Source: an uncultured Alphaproteobacteria bacterium
Lineage (GTDB): Bacteria > Pseudomonadota > Alphaproteobacteria > Thalassobaculales > Thalassobaculaceae
Direction: 5' to 3'
Assembly: GCA_938028645.1 (NCBI GenBank)
Contig: CALIMD010000029.1
Span: 1-15,554, forward strand
DNA length: 15,554 bases
The position numbers and the translations under genes were made by a program. Below the pieces are notes generated by a model. That model was given only the letters and a program-made list of their open reading frames with translations, searched no databases and was not told where the DNA came from. This document shows, piece by piece, positions 1 through 7,223 of this stretch (positions are counted from its first letter, which is position 1; each line of letters opens with the position of its first letter).

Positions 1-60
1 ATCACAACCATCACCAATTAAGGTAATGGCCATAGCGTAGTTTGTTTTAGAATTCTCCAT
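1..60 (-). CDS. possible 5' end of an unrecognised gene running off the left edge
   Basis: On the minus strand an ATG at 60-58 opens a frame of 20 codons that is still open at the window edge. It starts MENSKTNYAM and continues AITLIGDGCD. An in-frame TGA lies directly before the ATG, so the protein cannot begin further upstream; a second Met is at codon 10. No good Shine-Dalgarno sequence precedes either Met. Support comes mainly from a strong leftward promoter about 180 bases upstream (242-271). Twenty codons are too few to recognise a family. The left end could instead hold the tail of a rightward gene, since plus-strand frames also close here. Confidence 0.3.
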   Translation of the reverse strand, partial: MENSKTNYAMAITLIGDGCD

Positions 61-217
61 TCAAAGAATGAAAAAAATCTAAAGCACGCTAAGAGATACG
101 CAAGACAGACTGTTTATTAAACGCTTACCGCAAAACAAACCAACGCCGCCTGCGCATCCCTTCCGATTATTTCCACAATGTCAAAGAACACAATCCCAGC
201 AAAAAATAGCCGGCTTC

Positions 218-262
218 CCAATCAACAAAGATTGGAGGCGGGTTATACGACCCTCTTTGTTG
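218..262. repeat. overlapping, mutually exclusive inverted repeats at the leftward promoter
   Basis: Two perfect inverted repeats share bases. CAACAAAG (223-230) pairs with CTTTGTTG (255-262), enclosing a smaller GGGT/ACCC stem (240-243 with 250-253). CCAATC (218-223) pairs with GATTGG (230-235) around a six-base loop. The first lies across the promoter spacer and -10. The second would sit at the very 5' end of the leftward transcript and is followed on that strand by a run of six T (206-201). An operator or a leader hairpin is possible; which one is inference. Confidence 0.4.
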
Positions 263-271
263 TCATGTCAA
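242..271 (-). promoter_or_regulatory. strong sigma70-type promoter, leftward
   Basis: On the minus strand a perfect -35 hexamer TTGACA (271-266) is followed, after an 18-base spacer, by TATAAC (247-242), five of six to the -10 consensus. Transcription would start near 235-236 and run left towards the ATG at 60, giving a leader of about 175 bases. This is the best promoter match I found in the window. It implies a gene to the left whose body lies outside the window. An inverted repeat lies across its spacer and -10 and could serve as an operator. Confidence 0.5.
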
Positions 272-442
272 ACCCTTTATTCAACTTATTTTGAAAAAAA
301 AATTACTTACCGGCGCATGGTTATTTCAATGGGTCGTAAAAGCTAATCAGAAATTGTATATTAACCACTTTCAGCGGATCAAATTGACAAATTTTGCAAT
401 TTACACACCGCGTTTCTGCTACGAATAAAACCCAAATACCAC

Positions 443-472
443 TTGGTGAAATAGCATTGTCAACGATATAAC
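443..472 (+). promoter_or_regulatory. candidate promoter of the M23 peptidase gene
   Basis: TATAAC at 467-472 is five of six to the -10 consensus. It sits 18 bases downstream of TTGGTG (443-448), which matches the -35 consensus at only three positions. Transcription would start near 479, giving a leader of about 30 bases before the ATG at 509. The poor -35 makes this tentative. Confidence 0.3.
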
Positions 473-508
473 AGCCATGATATTTAAATGTAATTAAAAA
501 GGGCGCCT

Positions 509-1837
509 ATGAGCTTGCTGAGTAAAATAGGTATTATTGTCATAACTTTACTAATCATAATTTTTATTTATTTTCACCTCAAAGACGCTCCATTCTATGC
601 GACAAAACAAACAAGTTCATCAAACGAGGAACAAATAGTAAAAATAGGAATTGCACCAAAATCTGAACTCCTAGAAAAAAAACAGTTTAAAACTGAACAA
701 ACAACTCCACCTGAGGAAGGCACAAAACACCGCCTTTTAAAAAAAATACGTCCCATGACAGTGTCAGTTAAACAAGGGGATACATTAATGGCGATTCTCA
801 CTAACGCCGGAGTGAGTAAAGAACAAGCCGCACAGTCAATCTCCCATCTTCGCAAAGTTTATGACCTGAGAAAACTTCCTGTAGGGCAAACCATCTACAT
901 AACCACATTGGATAAACAACTAATTAAGGTATCTTTTACCCCAAGTTTCGATTTTGAAATAGTCGCAGAGCTCCAAGAAAATAAGTCGTTCCATGCGGAA
1001 AAGAAAAAAATAAAGCTCGCAATTGAAGATAGAATTTTCAGTGGGGTTATAACTCACAGTCTCTATCAAACCGCTATAGAACGTAAATTACCGCCAAATA
1101 TGTTGATTGAATTAATTCGCATTTTTAGTTTTGATGTTGATTTTCAGAGGGAGATCCAGAGGGGAGATCGCTTTAGTCTTTTATTTAATATTTACAGGAA
1201 TGAGCAAAATAAAGTTGTCCATAACGGCACTATAAAATGGGCCTCAATGAATTTGAACGGGAAAAAATTAGAGTATGCAGCCTATGAAACTAAAAGTGGT
1301 TTCAAAGACTATTATGATCGCAATGGAAAAAGTGTAAAAAAAACATTAATGAGAACGCCTATCGATGGCGCCAGGCTAAGCTCTAGATACGGCAAACGCC
1401 GCCACCCAATTCTCGGTTATTCCAAAATGCATAAAGGGGTTGATTTTGCCGCCCCAAAGGGGGTCCCGATTATGGCTGCGGGTGATGGTATAATTGAATA
1501 TATTGGCCGCAATGGAGCCTATGGAAAGTATATCCGGATAAGGCACAATTCTATTTATAAAACCGCTTATGCTCATCTTTCACGTTTTCGAAAAGGCCTA
1601 AGAAAGCGCCATCGAGTTAAGCAAGGAAGTACAATAGGCTACGTTGGTTCAACAGGACGGTCCACCGGACCTCATTTACATTACGAAGTCATAAAGCATG
1701 GCCGCCAAACCAACCCAATGAGTGTGAGATTGCCAGCCGGGGACAAATTAAAAGGCGATGAGTTAATAAAGTTGAAACAATCTTGGGTCGAGTTAGACAA
1801 AAGATTGAATAAAACTGCGCTCACAATCGTAAATTAG
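509..1837 (+). CDS. M23 family zinc metallopeptidase (murein DD-endopeptidase), ShyA/Csd3/MepM-like
   Basis: 442 residues. Residues 5-23 are one hydrophobic N-terminal helix, a signal anchor placing the enzyme in the periplasm. Residues 83-131 form a LysM/OapA-like domain (VSVKQGDTLMAIL, then LPVGQTIYI). Residues about 177-265 resemble the second, regulatory domain of Csd3/ShyA. Residues about 283-405 are the M23 catalytic domain with a complete zinc site: H308 and D312 in HKGVD, H391 in HLHYE, plus catalytic H356 (YAHLS) and H389. Known family members cleave D-Ala-mDAP cross-links in peptidoglycan. The length is normal. The ATG at 509 is preceded by only a weak GGGC-type ribosome site. The first third is very rich in A and Lys codons. 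It is convergent with the downstream dehydrogenase gene, 42 bases away, and has no functional link to the catabolic genes. Confidence 0.93.
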   Translation: MSLLSKIGIIVITLLIIIFIYFHLKDAPFYATKQTSSSNEEQIVKIGIAPKSELLEKKQFKTEQTTPPEEGTKHRLLKKIRPMTVSVKQGDTLMAILTNAGVSKEQAAQSISHLRKVYDLRKLPVGQTIYITTLDKQLIKVSFTPSFDFEIVAELQENKSFHAEKKKIKLAIEDRIFSGVITHSLYQTAIERKLPPNMLIELIRIFSFDVDFQREIQRGDRFSLLFNIYRNEQNKVVHNGTIKWASMNLNGKKLEYAAYETKSGFKDYYDRNGKSVKKTLMRTPIDGARLSSRYGKRRHPILGYSKMHKGVDFAAPKGVPIMAAGDGIIEYIGRNGAYGKYIRIRHNSIYKTAYAHLSRFRKGLRKRHRVKQGSTIGYVGSTGRSTGPHLHYEVIKHGRQTNPMSVRLPAGDKLKGDELIKLKQSWVELDKRLNKTALTIVN

Positions 1838-1879
1838 TTTTTCACACGATATATAGGGTTTTGAATAAGTTTAATCCTG

Positions 1880-2755
1880 TTACTTTTTTTGACGCCCTTT
1901 CTCATCATATCGATACCAACCGCGGCCTGTTTTTCTTCCAGCTCGACCTGCAGCTACTATTTGCTTCAAAATTGGCCGCGGTAAAAATCTCTCTCCATAA
2001 GCTTCCTGCAAGATTTCGCCAACCTGCAAATTTAATGTATTACTAGTTAAATCCATCAGTTCAAATGGGCCAACCGGATGCCCTAACCCAAGTTTACATC
2101 CTATATCAATATCTTCAGGAGTGCAGGCGCCCTCCTCAACTAAACGAAGCGCTTCATTCCAAAGTGCGAACAACATGCGGTTTACCGCAAACCCGACTAC
2201 ATCTTTGACTTGTATTGGAACTTTACCAGCGTCAATACAAGCCTCTGTCGCTACTTCAAGTGCTCTTTGACTTGTATCCATAGCGCTTATTACTTCGACT
2301 AATTTCATACGATGAACTGGAGAAAAAAAGTGAAGCCCAAGAAAATCAGCTTGACGATCGTCCGAAAGGCAGGATGATAAAACGGTTATGGAAATACTGG
2401 AAGTATTGGATGCTATAACACAGGTATTGGGCAAAATTATATCCAGTTTAGCGAAAACTTCACTTTTAATAGCCACATCCTCAAAGACAGCTTCAATTAC
2501 CATCTCTCTATCTGCGAAATCTTCGAGGTTCGTGGTCGTCGTAATCCTCGATAATGCCAATGGTTTATCTTCCTCTGCCCAAAACCCTCTGGCTATTCCA
2601 GAATCGAGGACCTCAGATAATTTTTTTACGGCAGCATTCAATCCTTCTTGTGAAGTATCGGTTAGAAGCACAGATTTTCCTGCCATTGCGAATACCAAAG
2701 CAATCTCTGAACCCATCATACCGGCTCCAACCACGCCAAGCTTCTCAATAGACAT
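1880..2755 (-). CDS. 3-hydroxyacyl-CoA / 3-hydroxybutyryl-CoA dehydrogenase (short, single-function type)
   Basis: NAD(P)-dependent oxidation of (3S)-hydroxyacyl-CoA to 3-ketoacyl-CoA, expected in the cytoplasm. The N-terminal Rossmann fold carries GVVGAGMMG at the extreme N-terminus. The catalytic set is visible: Ser in SNTSS (about 116-120), H142 in GLHFFSPV, E154 in KLVEVI and N192 in FAVNR. The C-terminal helical domain has the family's GCKLGLGHPVGPFELMD stretch. At 291 residues it has the usual length of PaaH/Hbd-type enzymes and lacks an enoyl-CoA hydratase domain. Start choice: ATG codons exist at 2761 and 2755. The GAGG ribosome site (2767-2764) is only two bases from the first and eight from the second, so 2755 is preferred. 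It diverges from the SDR gene at 2933 across 177 bases. It could feed acetoacetyl-CoA to the thiolase at 11832-13007. Confidence 0.92.
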   Translation of the reverse strand: MSIEKLGVVGAGMMGSEIALVFAMAGKSVLLTDTSQEGLNAAVKKLSEVLDSGIARGFWAEEDKPLALSRITTTTNLEDFADREMVIEAVFEDVAIKSEVFAKLDIILPNTCVIASNTSSISITVLSSCLSDDRQADFLGLHFFSPVHRMKLVEVISAMDTSQRALEVATEACIDAGKVPIQVKDVVGFAVNRMLFALWNEALRLVEEGACTPEDIDIGCKLGLGHPVGPFELMDLTSNTLNLQVGEILQEAYGERFLPRPILKQIVAAGRAGRKTGRGWYRYDEKGRQKK

Positions 2756-2932
2756 TTCCATACCCTCTTTCTGATCAAATCATTTTTACACTAATGCCAT
2801 AATAGAATTTTTTGAGTTCTACTATTGGTAAAATTCAAGAGGATAAAATCCCCTATTAGATTAATTTATTCCTTTTACACACTTTCACACTTGCTAAAGT
2901 ATTATGTATTAAAAAGCAAAAGGGATAATAAA

Positions 2933-3712
2933 ATGCGAATGCAAGGAAAGATAGGATTAGTAACAGCCGCTGGTTCCGGAATGGGGAAAGCTGGAGCAAT
3001 TAGGTTTGCAAGAGAGGGGGCATCTGTTGGTGTTGTTGATATTAATCCCGAGGCTGTTGATGCCGTTGTTGAAGAAATAAAAGACGCTGGAGGTAATGCA
3101 ATTGGAATAGTTGCCGATCTCACAAAAGACGAAGAATCTAAACGCATCGTAACAGAGACAGCAAACCATTTTGAAGGTTTGGACTTTGTTTGGAACCACG
3201 TCGGTTATCCCGGTCCAGCATCAATTGAAGGTATCGAAATGAAAGACTTTGAGTTAACACTAGATTTGAATCTGAGGACAATTTTAGTGACTACAGAGGC
3301 AGCTCTTTCTGAATTTCGTATTCGAGGAGGGGGAACCTTGCTCTATACAGCATCAAGTTCTGGCCTAATGGGGTCTGGTTTCAGTCCAGTGTACTCAATG
3401 GCAAAATTCGGTGTCGTTGGTTTTGTTAAAGCCCTTGCAAAAAGGGTTGCAAAAGATAATGTCCGTGCGAACGCGATCTGTCCCGGTCCAATCGATACAC
3501 CGATGCTGCGCGTTTTTGTAGCACGTCCCGATCAACAGTCTACAAGTGGGTTGGACAAGGAGGAACTGGTAAAAAAACGCGGCGGCGCAGGTCCAATGGG
3601 AAGACCGGGAAAGCCCGATGAAGTTGCTAACGCTGCACTTTTTTTATTATCTGATGAAGCTTCTTTTGTTAATGGCATAGCGATGCCTGTCGATGGTGGC
3701 ATAACAGCGTAG
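2933..3712 (+). CDS. SDR family NAD(P)-dependent oxidoreductase
   Basis: 259-residue classical short-chain dehydrogenase. The cofactor motif is TAAGSGMG (11-18), with Ala in place of the usual second-position Gly. D36 (VVDIN) suggests NAD(H) preference. The active site is S141, Y154 and K158 (YSMAK). CPGPIDTPM (183-191) and the C-terminal VDGGITA are typical. The structural NNAG motif is degenerate, NHVG (88-91). The ATG at 2933 follows AGGG at 2921-2924 with eight bases of spacing. The frame stays open to 2825, but that extension is AT-rich and unlike an SDR N-terminus. The substrate cannot be told from sequence; a secondary alcohol or hydroxyacyl-CoA of the nearby pathway is plausible. It is convergent with the amidohydrolase gene (147-base gap). 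Confidence 0.92.
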   Translation: MRMQGKIGLVTAAGSGMGKAGAIRFAREGASVGVVDINPEAVDAVVEEIKDAGGNAIGIVADLTKDEESKRIVTETANHFEGLDFVWNHVGYPGPASIEGIEMKDFELTLDLNLRTILVTTEAALSEFRIRGGGTLLYTASSSGLMGSGFSPVYSMAKFGVVGFVKALAKRVAKDNVRANAICPGPIDTPMLRVFVARPDQQSTSGLDKEELVKKRGGAGPMGRPGKPDEVANAALFLLSDEASFVNGIAMPVDGGITA

Positions 3713-3859
3713 TTTTCATAAGCAGAATAAATATGCTTCGAATTAAGATTAGTTAGATTTGAAAATACGGCACACGGATTTATTGTCGAAGCTAGCAGTC
3801 GTCTTCACTTTTGAAAAAGTAATAGTGCGGCAACCTACTTATATGACTGGAGATAATAT

Positions 3860-4837
3860 CTATAAACGAAATAGTTTGCGCGCGTTTCCAGTGAGCATCA
3901 GTTCCTTATCACGCTCCGAAAACCCGGCTTTCTCAATAACAGACCTTGGCTCTTGATCACCTATGGGGAATGGGTAATCCGATCCCAACATAATTTTTTC
4001 CACTCCTACTTTTTTAGACAAAAACTGGAGAATATCAGGCTGAAAAACTATGCTATCAAAATACAACTTTTGGAATTCTTGAACTGGGTCCCCCACAAGA
4101 TCAGGGAATGCTTTAAAGTTTCGCTCCAATCGGCCCAGCATATAAGGCAAAGCTCCCCCACCAGTGGACGCTATTATTTTGAGGCCGTCATATCTTGTTA
4201 AATGTCCTTTAAAAAGCATACGGCTAACAGCCACGGATACATCGCAAACACGTCCAACTGCATTCATCATTTGCATGTCATGTAAACGCGCATCATCGGA
4301 ACCAAACATTGGGTGAATTATTATTGGAACCTGCAGTTCCGCGGCTGTTTCCCAGAATTGGTCAAGATCAGGGTCATCTAAATTACCATAACTCCCATGC
4401 GGTTGAGTGCCAATCATTGCACCTGGCATACCCGCCTTTATTGCCTCTTGAAGAACTTTGGCAGCAAGCTTTCCCGATTGCATTGGTACAGTAGCCAAAG
4501 GGACCAACCCTTCACGGTGCTTGCAATCAGCCAACATTCCTTCATTTAGAAATCGGCTCCAATCGGCACCTTCCTCTGGCTCAATTTCATAACCAAAACT
4601 GTCCAGCCAGCCACCTGATATTTGAAGATCTATTCCATTACTTGAAAGAAATTGCTCTCTTTCCGAAAATATTCGCAGTTTTGGCATTATTGCACGGGTT
4701 GGATTTTTTTCATTAAACGAGAGTTGGTATTTATCTTCGGACTTTATAAGGTTAATTGATGGAAAATTATCACCCTCCATACTCAACGCCTCCAAGGTAC
4801 TTTGAGGCAACATATGGGCATGCGTATCAATAATCAT
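3860..4837 (-). CDS. ACMSD-like amidohydrolase-2 family protein with altered catalytic His
   Basis: 325-residue TIM-barrel metal-dependent enzyme related to 2-amino-3-carboxymuconate semialdehyde decarboxylase (ACMSD). Metal ligands are present: H6 and H8 in DTHAH, H175 in IIIHPMFG and D287 in MLGSDYPFP. At the position of ACMSD's catalytic His228 (GHGGG in the family) this protein reads ASTGGGALPY, with T225. The rest of that segment (LKII.., MLGRLER) aligns well, so this looks like a true substitution in an otherwise intact gene. The family contains decarboxylases, hydrolases and hydratases; the reaction here is unknown. ATG at 4837 is chosen; an in-frame TTG directly before it (4840) is also possible, since AAAGGAAG lies 7-10 bases upstream. 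Members often occur in catabolic clusters with acyl-CoA enzymes, as here. Confidence 0.87.
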   Translation of the reverse strand: MIIDTHAHMLPQSTLEALSMEGDNFPSINLIKSEDKYQLSFNEKNPTRAIMPKLRIFSEREQFLSSNGIDLQISGGWLDSFGYEIEPEEGADWSRFLNEGMLADCKHREGLVPLATVPMQSGKLAAKVLQEAIKAGMPGAMIGTQPHGSYGNLDDPDLDQFWETAAELQVPIIIHPMFGSDDARLHDMQMMNAVGRVCDVSVAVSRMLFKGHLTRYDGLKIIASTGGGALPYMLGRLERNFKAFPDLVGDPVQEFQKLYFDSIVFQPDILQFLSKKVGVEKIMLGSDYPFPIGDQEPRSVIEKAGFSERDKELMLTGNARKLFRL

Positions 4838-5759
4838 CAAACGAACTTCCTTTGCTCAAAAATTTAATTTTAAAGACCCAGCGCGACCACATATGTGGAA
4901 TCATAAAACACCAGATAGTTAACCGTCTAAAAATTTTCCGCGTCAATTAAGGCCTTATAAATTGCATGCGCAACCTCTGATTAACCGTTATCAGGCCCAG
5001 ATTTAACTTTTTTTATTTATACATGTTCAAGTGTTTTTGCCAAACTTTCATAATCATACTCGGAATAGACGAAAATTAATATACAGCCAAGGGATGACAT
5101 CGGGCGGTTAATAATTTCAAAAATTTACCCAATATTACATCAAGCCTAATACTGAACTATAGTTTCCACTATACTGATGTCCGCCATCCTCTTTATTTTC
5201 CATTTAAAATCGTAATTTACCCAGTTTTTCAGCCTTTTTGGCAAGTTTTTTAGTGAATTTGAAATTTTGCATAAGCCCCTGACTTACGAACTAATAGTTT
5301 TTCAGCCATTCAATTTTATGCATCTTTAAATCAATAAAAGTTTCCTCTGGTTAAAAATTGCATTTGACATCAATCAGTCAAAAAACATTCCGAGACACCC
5401 TAAAAAAGGAATTTGCACCCGGCTATTAAGAAGCAATCGCATACATATGGGCGTCGGATATAGGTACAAAGTAAGATTAAGCCTCATAAGTCGAAGCAGG
5501 ATATTTAGACGTCCGACTGAAAAATATAAATCGGTATATCTCCTAAAAAATAATGCAGTTTAAAATTACAAAGTGTAAAAATGTCTTGACCTAAGGCAAA
5601 ACTAAGCACATATCAGTTGGTTGTTGCAAAAGTGTCTAGAGAATACAGAATGATCAGTTGTTTAAGCTCACTCAATTTTTCCCCTGACATTGTTAACAAG
5701 ACCCCTGGGTATTCCGTGTTGGAACGCCCTAGTAAATACGCACGTCCAAGGAGACTATA
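4838..5759. other. AT-rich gene-free stretch ending in the cold-shock gene leader
   Basis: About 920 bases with frequent stops in all frames and no recognisable protein, tRNA or insertion sequence. Visible structure includes a perfect hairpin TATAGT/ACTATA (5158-5173), an inverted repeat TTTGAC/GTCAAA (5363-5382), a direct repeat AGTTTTTCAGCC (5223-5234 and 5296-5307), and distant complementary arms GTCGGA (5453-5458) and TCCGAC (5512-5517). The right end holds a possible promoter with TTGACC at 5586-5591; its -10 is weak (TATCAG, 5611-5616, at a long spacing of 19). An unannotated small RNA is possible, but nothing proves one. Confidence 0.5.
5707..5729 (+). promoter_or_regulatory. stem-loop in the cold-shock mRNA leader
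   Basis: GGGTATTCC (5707-5715) pairs with GGAACGCCC (5721-5729) around the loop GTGTT. The stem spans nine positions, with one A-C mismatch and one G-T wobble. It lies 30 bases before the cold-shock start codon and 18 bases before its ribosome site AAGGAG (5748-5753). Structured leaders that change fold with temperature are known for cspA mRNAs; that role here is inference. Confidence 0.4.
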
Positions 5760-5966
5760 ATGGCGACCGGTACAGTAAAATGGTTCAACCCAACTAAAGG
5801 CTATGGCTTTATCCAACCTGATGAAGGCGGGCCTGATGCATTTGTTCACATCACAGCACTTGAACAATCAAACATCGACACACTAAACGAAGGCGCAAAA
5901 GTGTCCTTTGAACTTGAGGTTGGTCGTAACGGAAAACAGGCTGCAACTAATTTAAAGCTTATGTAA
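5760..5966 (+). CDS. cspA: CspA-family cold-shock protein
   Basis: 68 residues, one cold-shock domain, a cytoplasmic single-stranded RNA/DNA-binding beta barrel acting as an RNA chaperone. Both binding motifs are intact: RNP1 KGYGFI (13-18) and RNP2 AFVHI (27-31), with the leading GTVKWFNPTKGYGFI stretch typical of the family. PDEGGPDAFVHITALEQ and the GRNGKQAA tail look like alphaproteobacterial Csp proteins. The ATG follows a strong AAGGAG at 5748-5753 with six bases of spacing. The gene stands alone, with a long AT-rich upstream region and a structured leader, as is common for csp genes. It is convergent with the thiolase-like gene ending at 6080. Confidence 0.96.
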   Translation: MATGTVKWFNPTKGYGFIQPDEGGPDAFVHITALEQSNIDTLNEGAKVSFELEVGRNGKQAATNLKLM

Positions 5967-5974
5967 TCCACTGG

Positions 5975-5994
5975 ACGCCGCAGATCATCGGCGT
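5975..5994. other. short hairpin after the cold-shock gene
   Basis: ACGCCG (5975-5980) pairs perfectly with CGGCGT (5989-5994) across an eight-base loop, eight bases after the csp stop codon. It is followed by AAATATG, not a T run, so it could stabilise the mRNA 3' end more readily than act as an intrinsic terminator. Confidence 0.35.
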
Positions 5995-6010
5995 AAATAT
6001 GTCAGGGTAA

Positions 6011-6043
6011 GTACGGGTTTGAGAAACCTCTTAAATCCCGTAC
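6011..6043. terminator. candidate bidirectional terminator between convergent genes
   Basis: GTACGGG (6011-6017) pairs perfectly with CCCGTAC (6037-6043). Inner pairing of TTT/AAA and GAG/CTC around AAAC extends the stem with small bulges. It lies between the convergent csp and thiolase-like genes, where a two-way terminator is expected. Neither strand has a T tract directly after the stem, so intrinsic termination is uncertain. Confidence 0.4.
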
Positions 6044-6079
6044 GCCCAACTGCCAACTGGAAAACGAGTGTTTAAGGCA

Positions 6080-7219
6080 TTACTTAACGTTTGTTAAAAC
6101 GATGTTGCCACTTGCACTAAACATTCCACCCACACCATGTACCATGGAAATTTCCGCTCCCTGCACTTGAGCCGGGGCGACACCTCTCATTTGCCGGACT
6201 CCCTCTTGAAGAGCATACATACCGTACATTCCAGAATGCATATAGCTTAACCCTCCTCCGTTTGTGTTTAGCGGAAGGCTTCCACCAGGTTTCGTATTAC
6301 CGTCAGCAATGAATGCACCACCCTCCCCTCGTTCTACAAACCCTAGGTCTTCCAACCCATAGATAGGAAGATGAGCAAAGGCATCATAAATCATTAAATG
6401 ATCCACGTCGGAGTGTGTGATACCAGCGGACTCAAATGCATTTGATCCAGCAACACGGAAAGCCGCTGACGACGTAAAATCTGCCATTTGACTGATCATA
6501 GGAGTTTCACAACTCTCGCCAGTACCGCGGATGTAAACTGGTTTTTGCCTTAAATCTTTAGCTCGATCCGCCTTGGTCAATATTAACGCTCCACCGCCAT
6601 CAGTAACCAGACAGCACATCAGTAATCTGAATGGATAACAAATCATTTTAGAATTCAGAACATCATCTACACTAATTGGATCTTTGAAACTGGCTCTCGG
6701 GTTTTTGCTAGCCCATTCTCTCTGAATAACAGAGACCATCGCAAGTGTCTCCTCACTTAGTCCATAGTCCTTCATGTATCGGAGGACTGGGATAGTGAAC
6801 ATTGTAGGCGGACGCGTCACACCAAATGGCCGTTCAAATTGTTGCTGGAATAACGACGGGAAAATTGAGGAGCCATGCCTACCAAGATTAGATCGACCAC
6901 TCTCTCCATGAGTGATTAAAACCGTCTCACACAACCCCTCGTTTATCGCAGCCGCTGCATGTCTTACTAAAAGCATAAAGGAGCAGCCTCCAACAGAGGT
7001 ACCATCCAACCATTTAGGTACAATTCCCAAGTAATGAGCAATCTCAACAGCATTATGCCCGCCGGTTGCAACGCCGTCGATATCCGATAACTTCAAACCT
7101 GCATCTGCTATTGCGTTCAAAGCTGCATCAGCGTGCAGTTGAACTTGAGACATTCCGGGAACCTTACCAAGTTCAGTCGTCTCAGAGGCACCAACGATAG
7201 CTACAGAATTACGTTTCAT
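6080..7219 (-). CDS. SCP-x/Ltp-type thiolase-fold protein (thiolase or retro-aldolase subunit)
   Basis: 379-residue thiolase-fold protein of the lipid-transfer-protein group. Family landmarks: GTSVGGCSF (73-81) with C79 near the nucleophile site, YDAF (278-281), NTNGGGLSYMHSGMYG (318-333) with H328, and HGVGG (361-365). It lacks the C-terminal SCP-2 domain of eukaryotic SCP-x. Known relatives are either 3-ketoacyl-CoA thiolases or, like Ltp2 of actinobacteria, retro-aldolases that need a DUF35 partner to cleave side chains from steroid-CoA thioesters. The DUF35 gene ends four bases upstream, which supports an obligate complex. MHSG is the variant of the more common CHPG. The ATG at 7219 has a GGGGA ribosome site within the DUF35 3' end. 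It is the last gene of the four-gene operon. Confidence 0.9.
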   Translation of the reverse strand: MKRNSVAIVGASETTELGKVPGMSQVQLHADAALNAIADAGLKLSDIDGVATGGHNAVEIAHYLGIVPKWLDGTSVGGCSFMLLVRHAAAAINEGLCETVLITHGESGRSNLGRHGSSIFPSLFQQQFERPFGVTRPPTMFTIPVLRYMKDYGLSEETLAMVSVIQREWASKNPRASFKDPISVDDVLNSKMICYPFRLLMCCLVTDGGGALILTKADRAKDLRQKPVYIRGTGESCETPMISQMADFTSSAAFRVAGSNAFESAGITHSDVDHLMIYDAFAHLPIYGLEDLGFVERGEGGAFIADGNTKPGGSLPLNTNGGGLSYMHSGMYGMYALQEGVRQMRGVAPAQVQGAEISMVHGVGGMFSASGNIVLTNVK

Positions 7220-7223
7220 GGAA

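Larger units (their letters stand above)
61..508. other. AT-rich control region, no gene seen
   Basis: This 448-base gap separates the possible leftward gene at the left edge from the M23 peptidase gene. It holds the leftward promoter at 242-271 with overlapping inverted repeats (218-262), and a weaker rightward promoter candidate at 443-472. Another consensus -35 hexamer, TTGACA at 384-389 (+), has no acceptable -10 partner. I see no credible coding frame, RNA gene or mobile element here. Confidence 0.6.

Noticed and set aside
384..389. TTGACA as a rightward -35 for the M23 gene
   Set aside because: No -10-like hexamer at 16-18 bases downstream (about 406-412 is GC-rich).
2388..2774. 128-codon plus-strand open frame opposite the 3-hydroxyacyl-CoA dehydrogenase
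   Set aside because: Ser/Thr-rich shadow of a clear enzyme gene with no ribosome site or recognisable domain.
2825..2932. 36-codon N-terminal extension of the SDR gene at 2933
   Set aside because: The extra residues are AT-driven and unlike an SDR start, while ATG 2933 has a well-spaced AGGG site and begins the normal fold.
5364..5369. TTGACA as a promoter in the AT-rich gap
   Set aside because: No -10 at a usable distance; the hexamer is better explained as one arm of a small inverted repeat.
5613..5867. 84-codon minus-strand frame across the cold-shock gene and leader
   Set aside because: Antisense to a confident csp gene, with no family resemblance.
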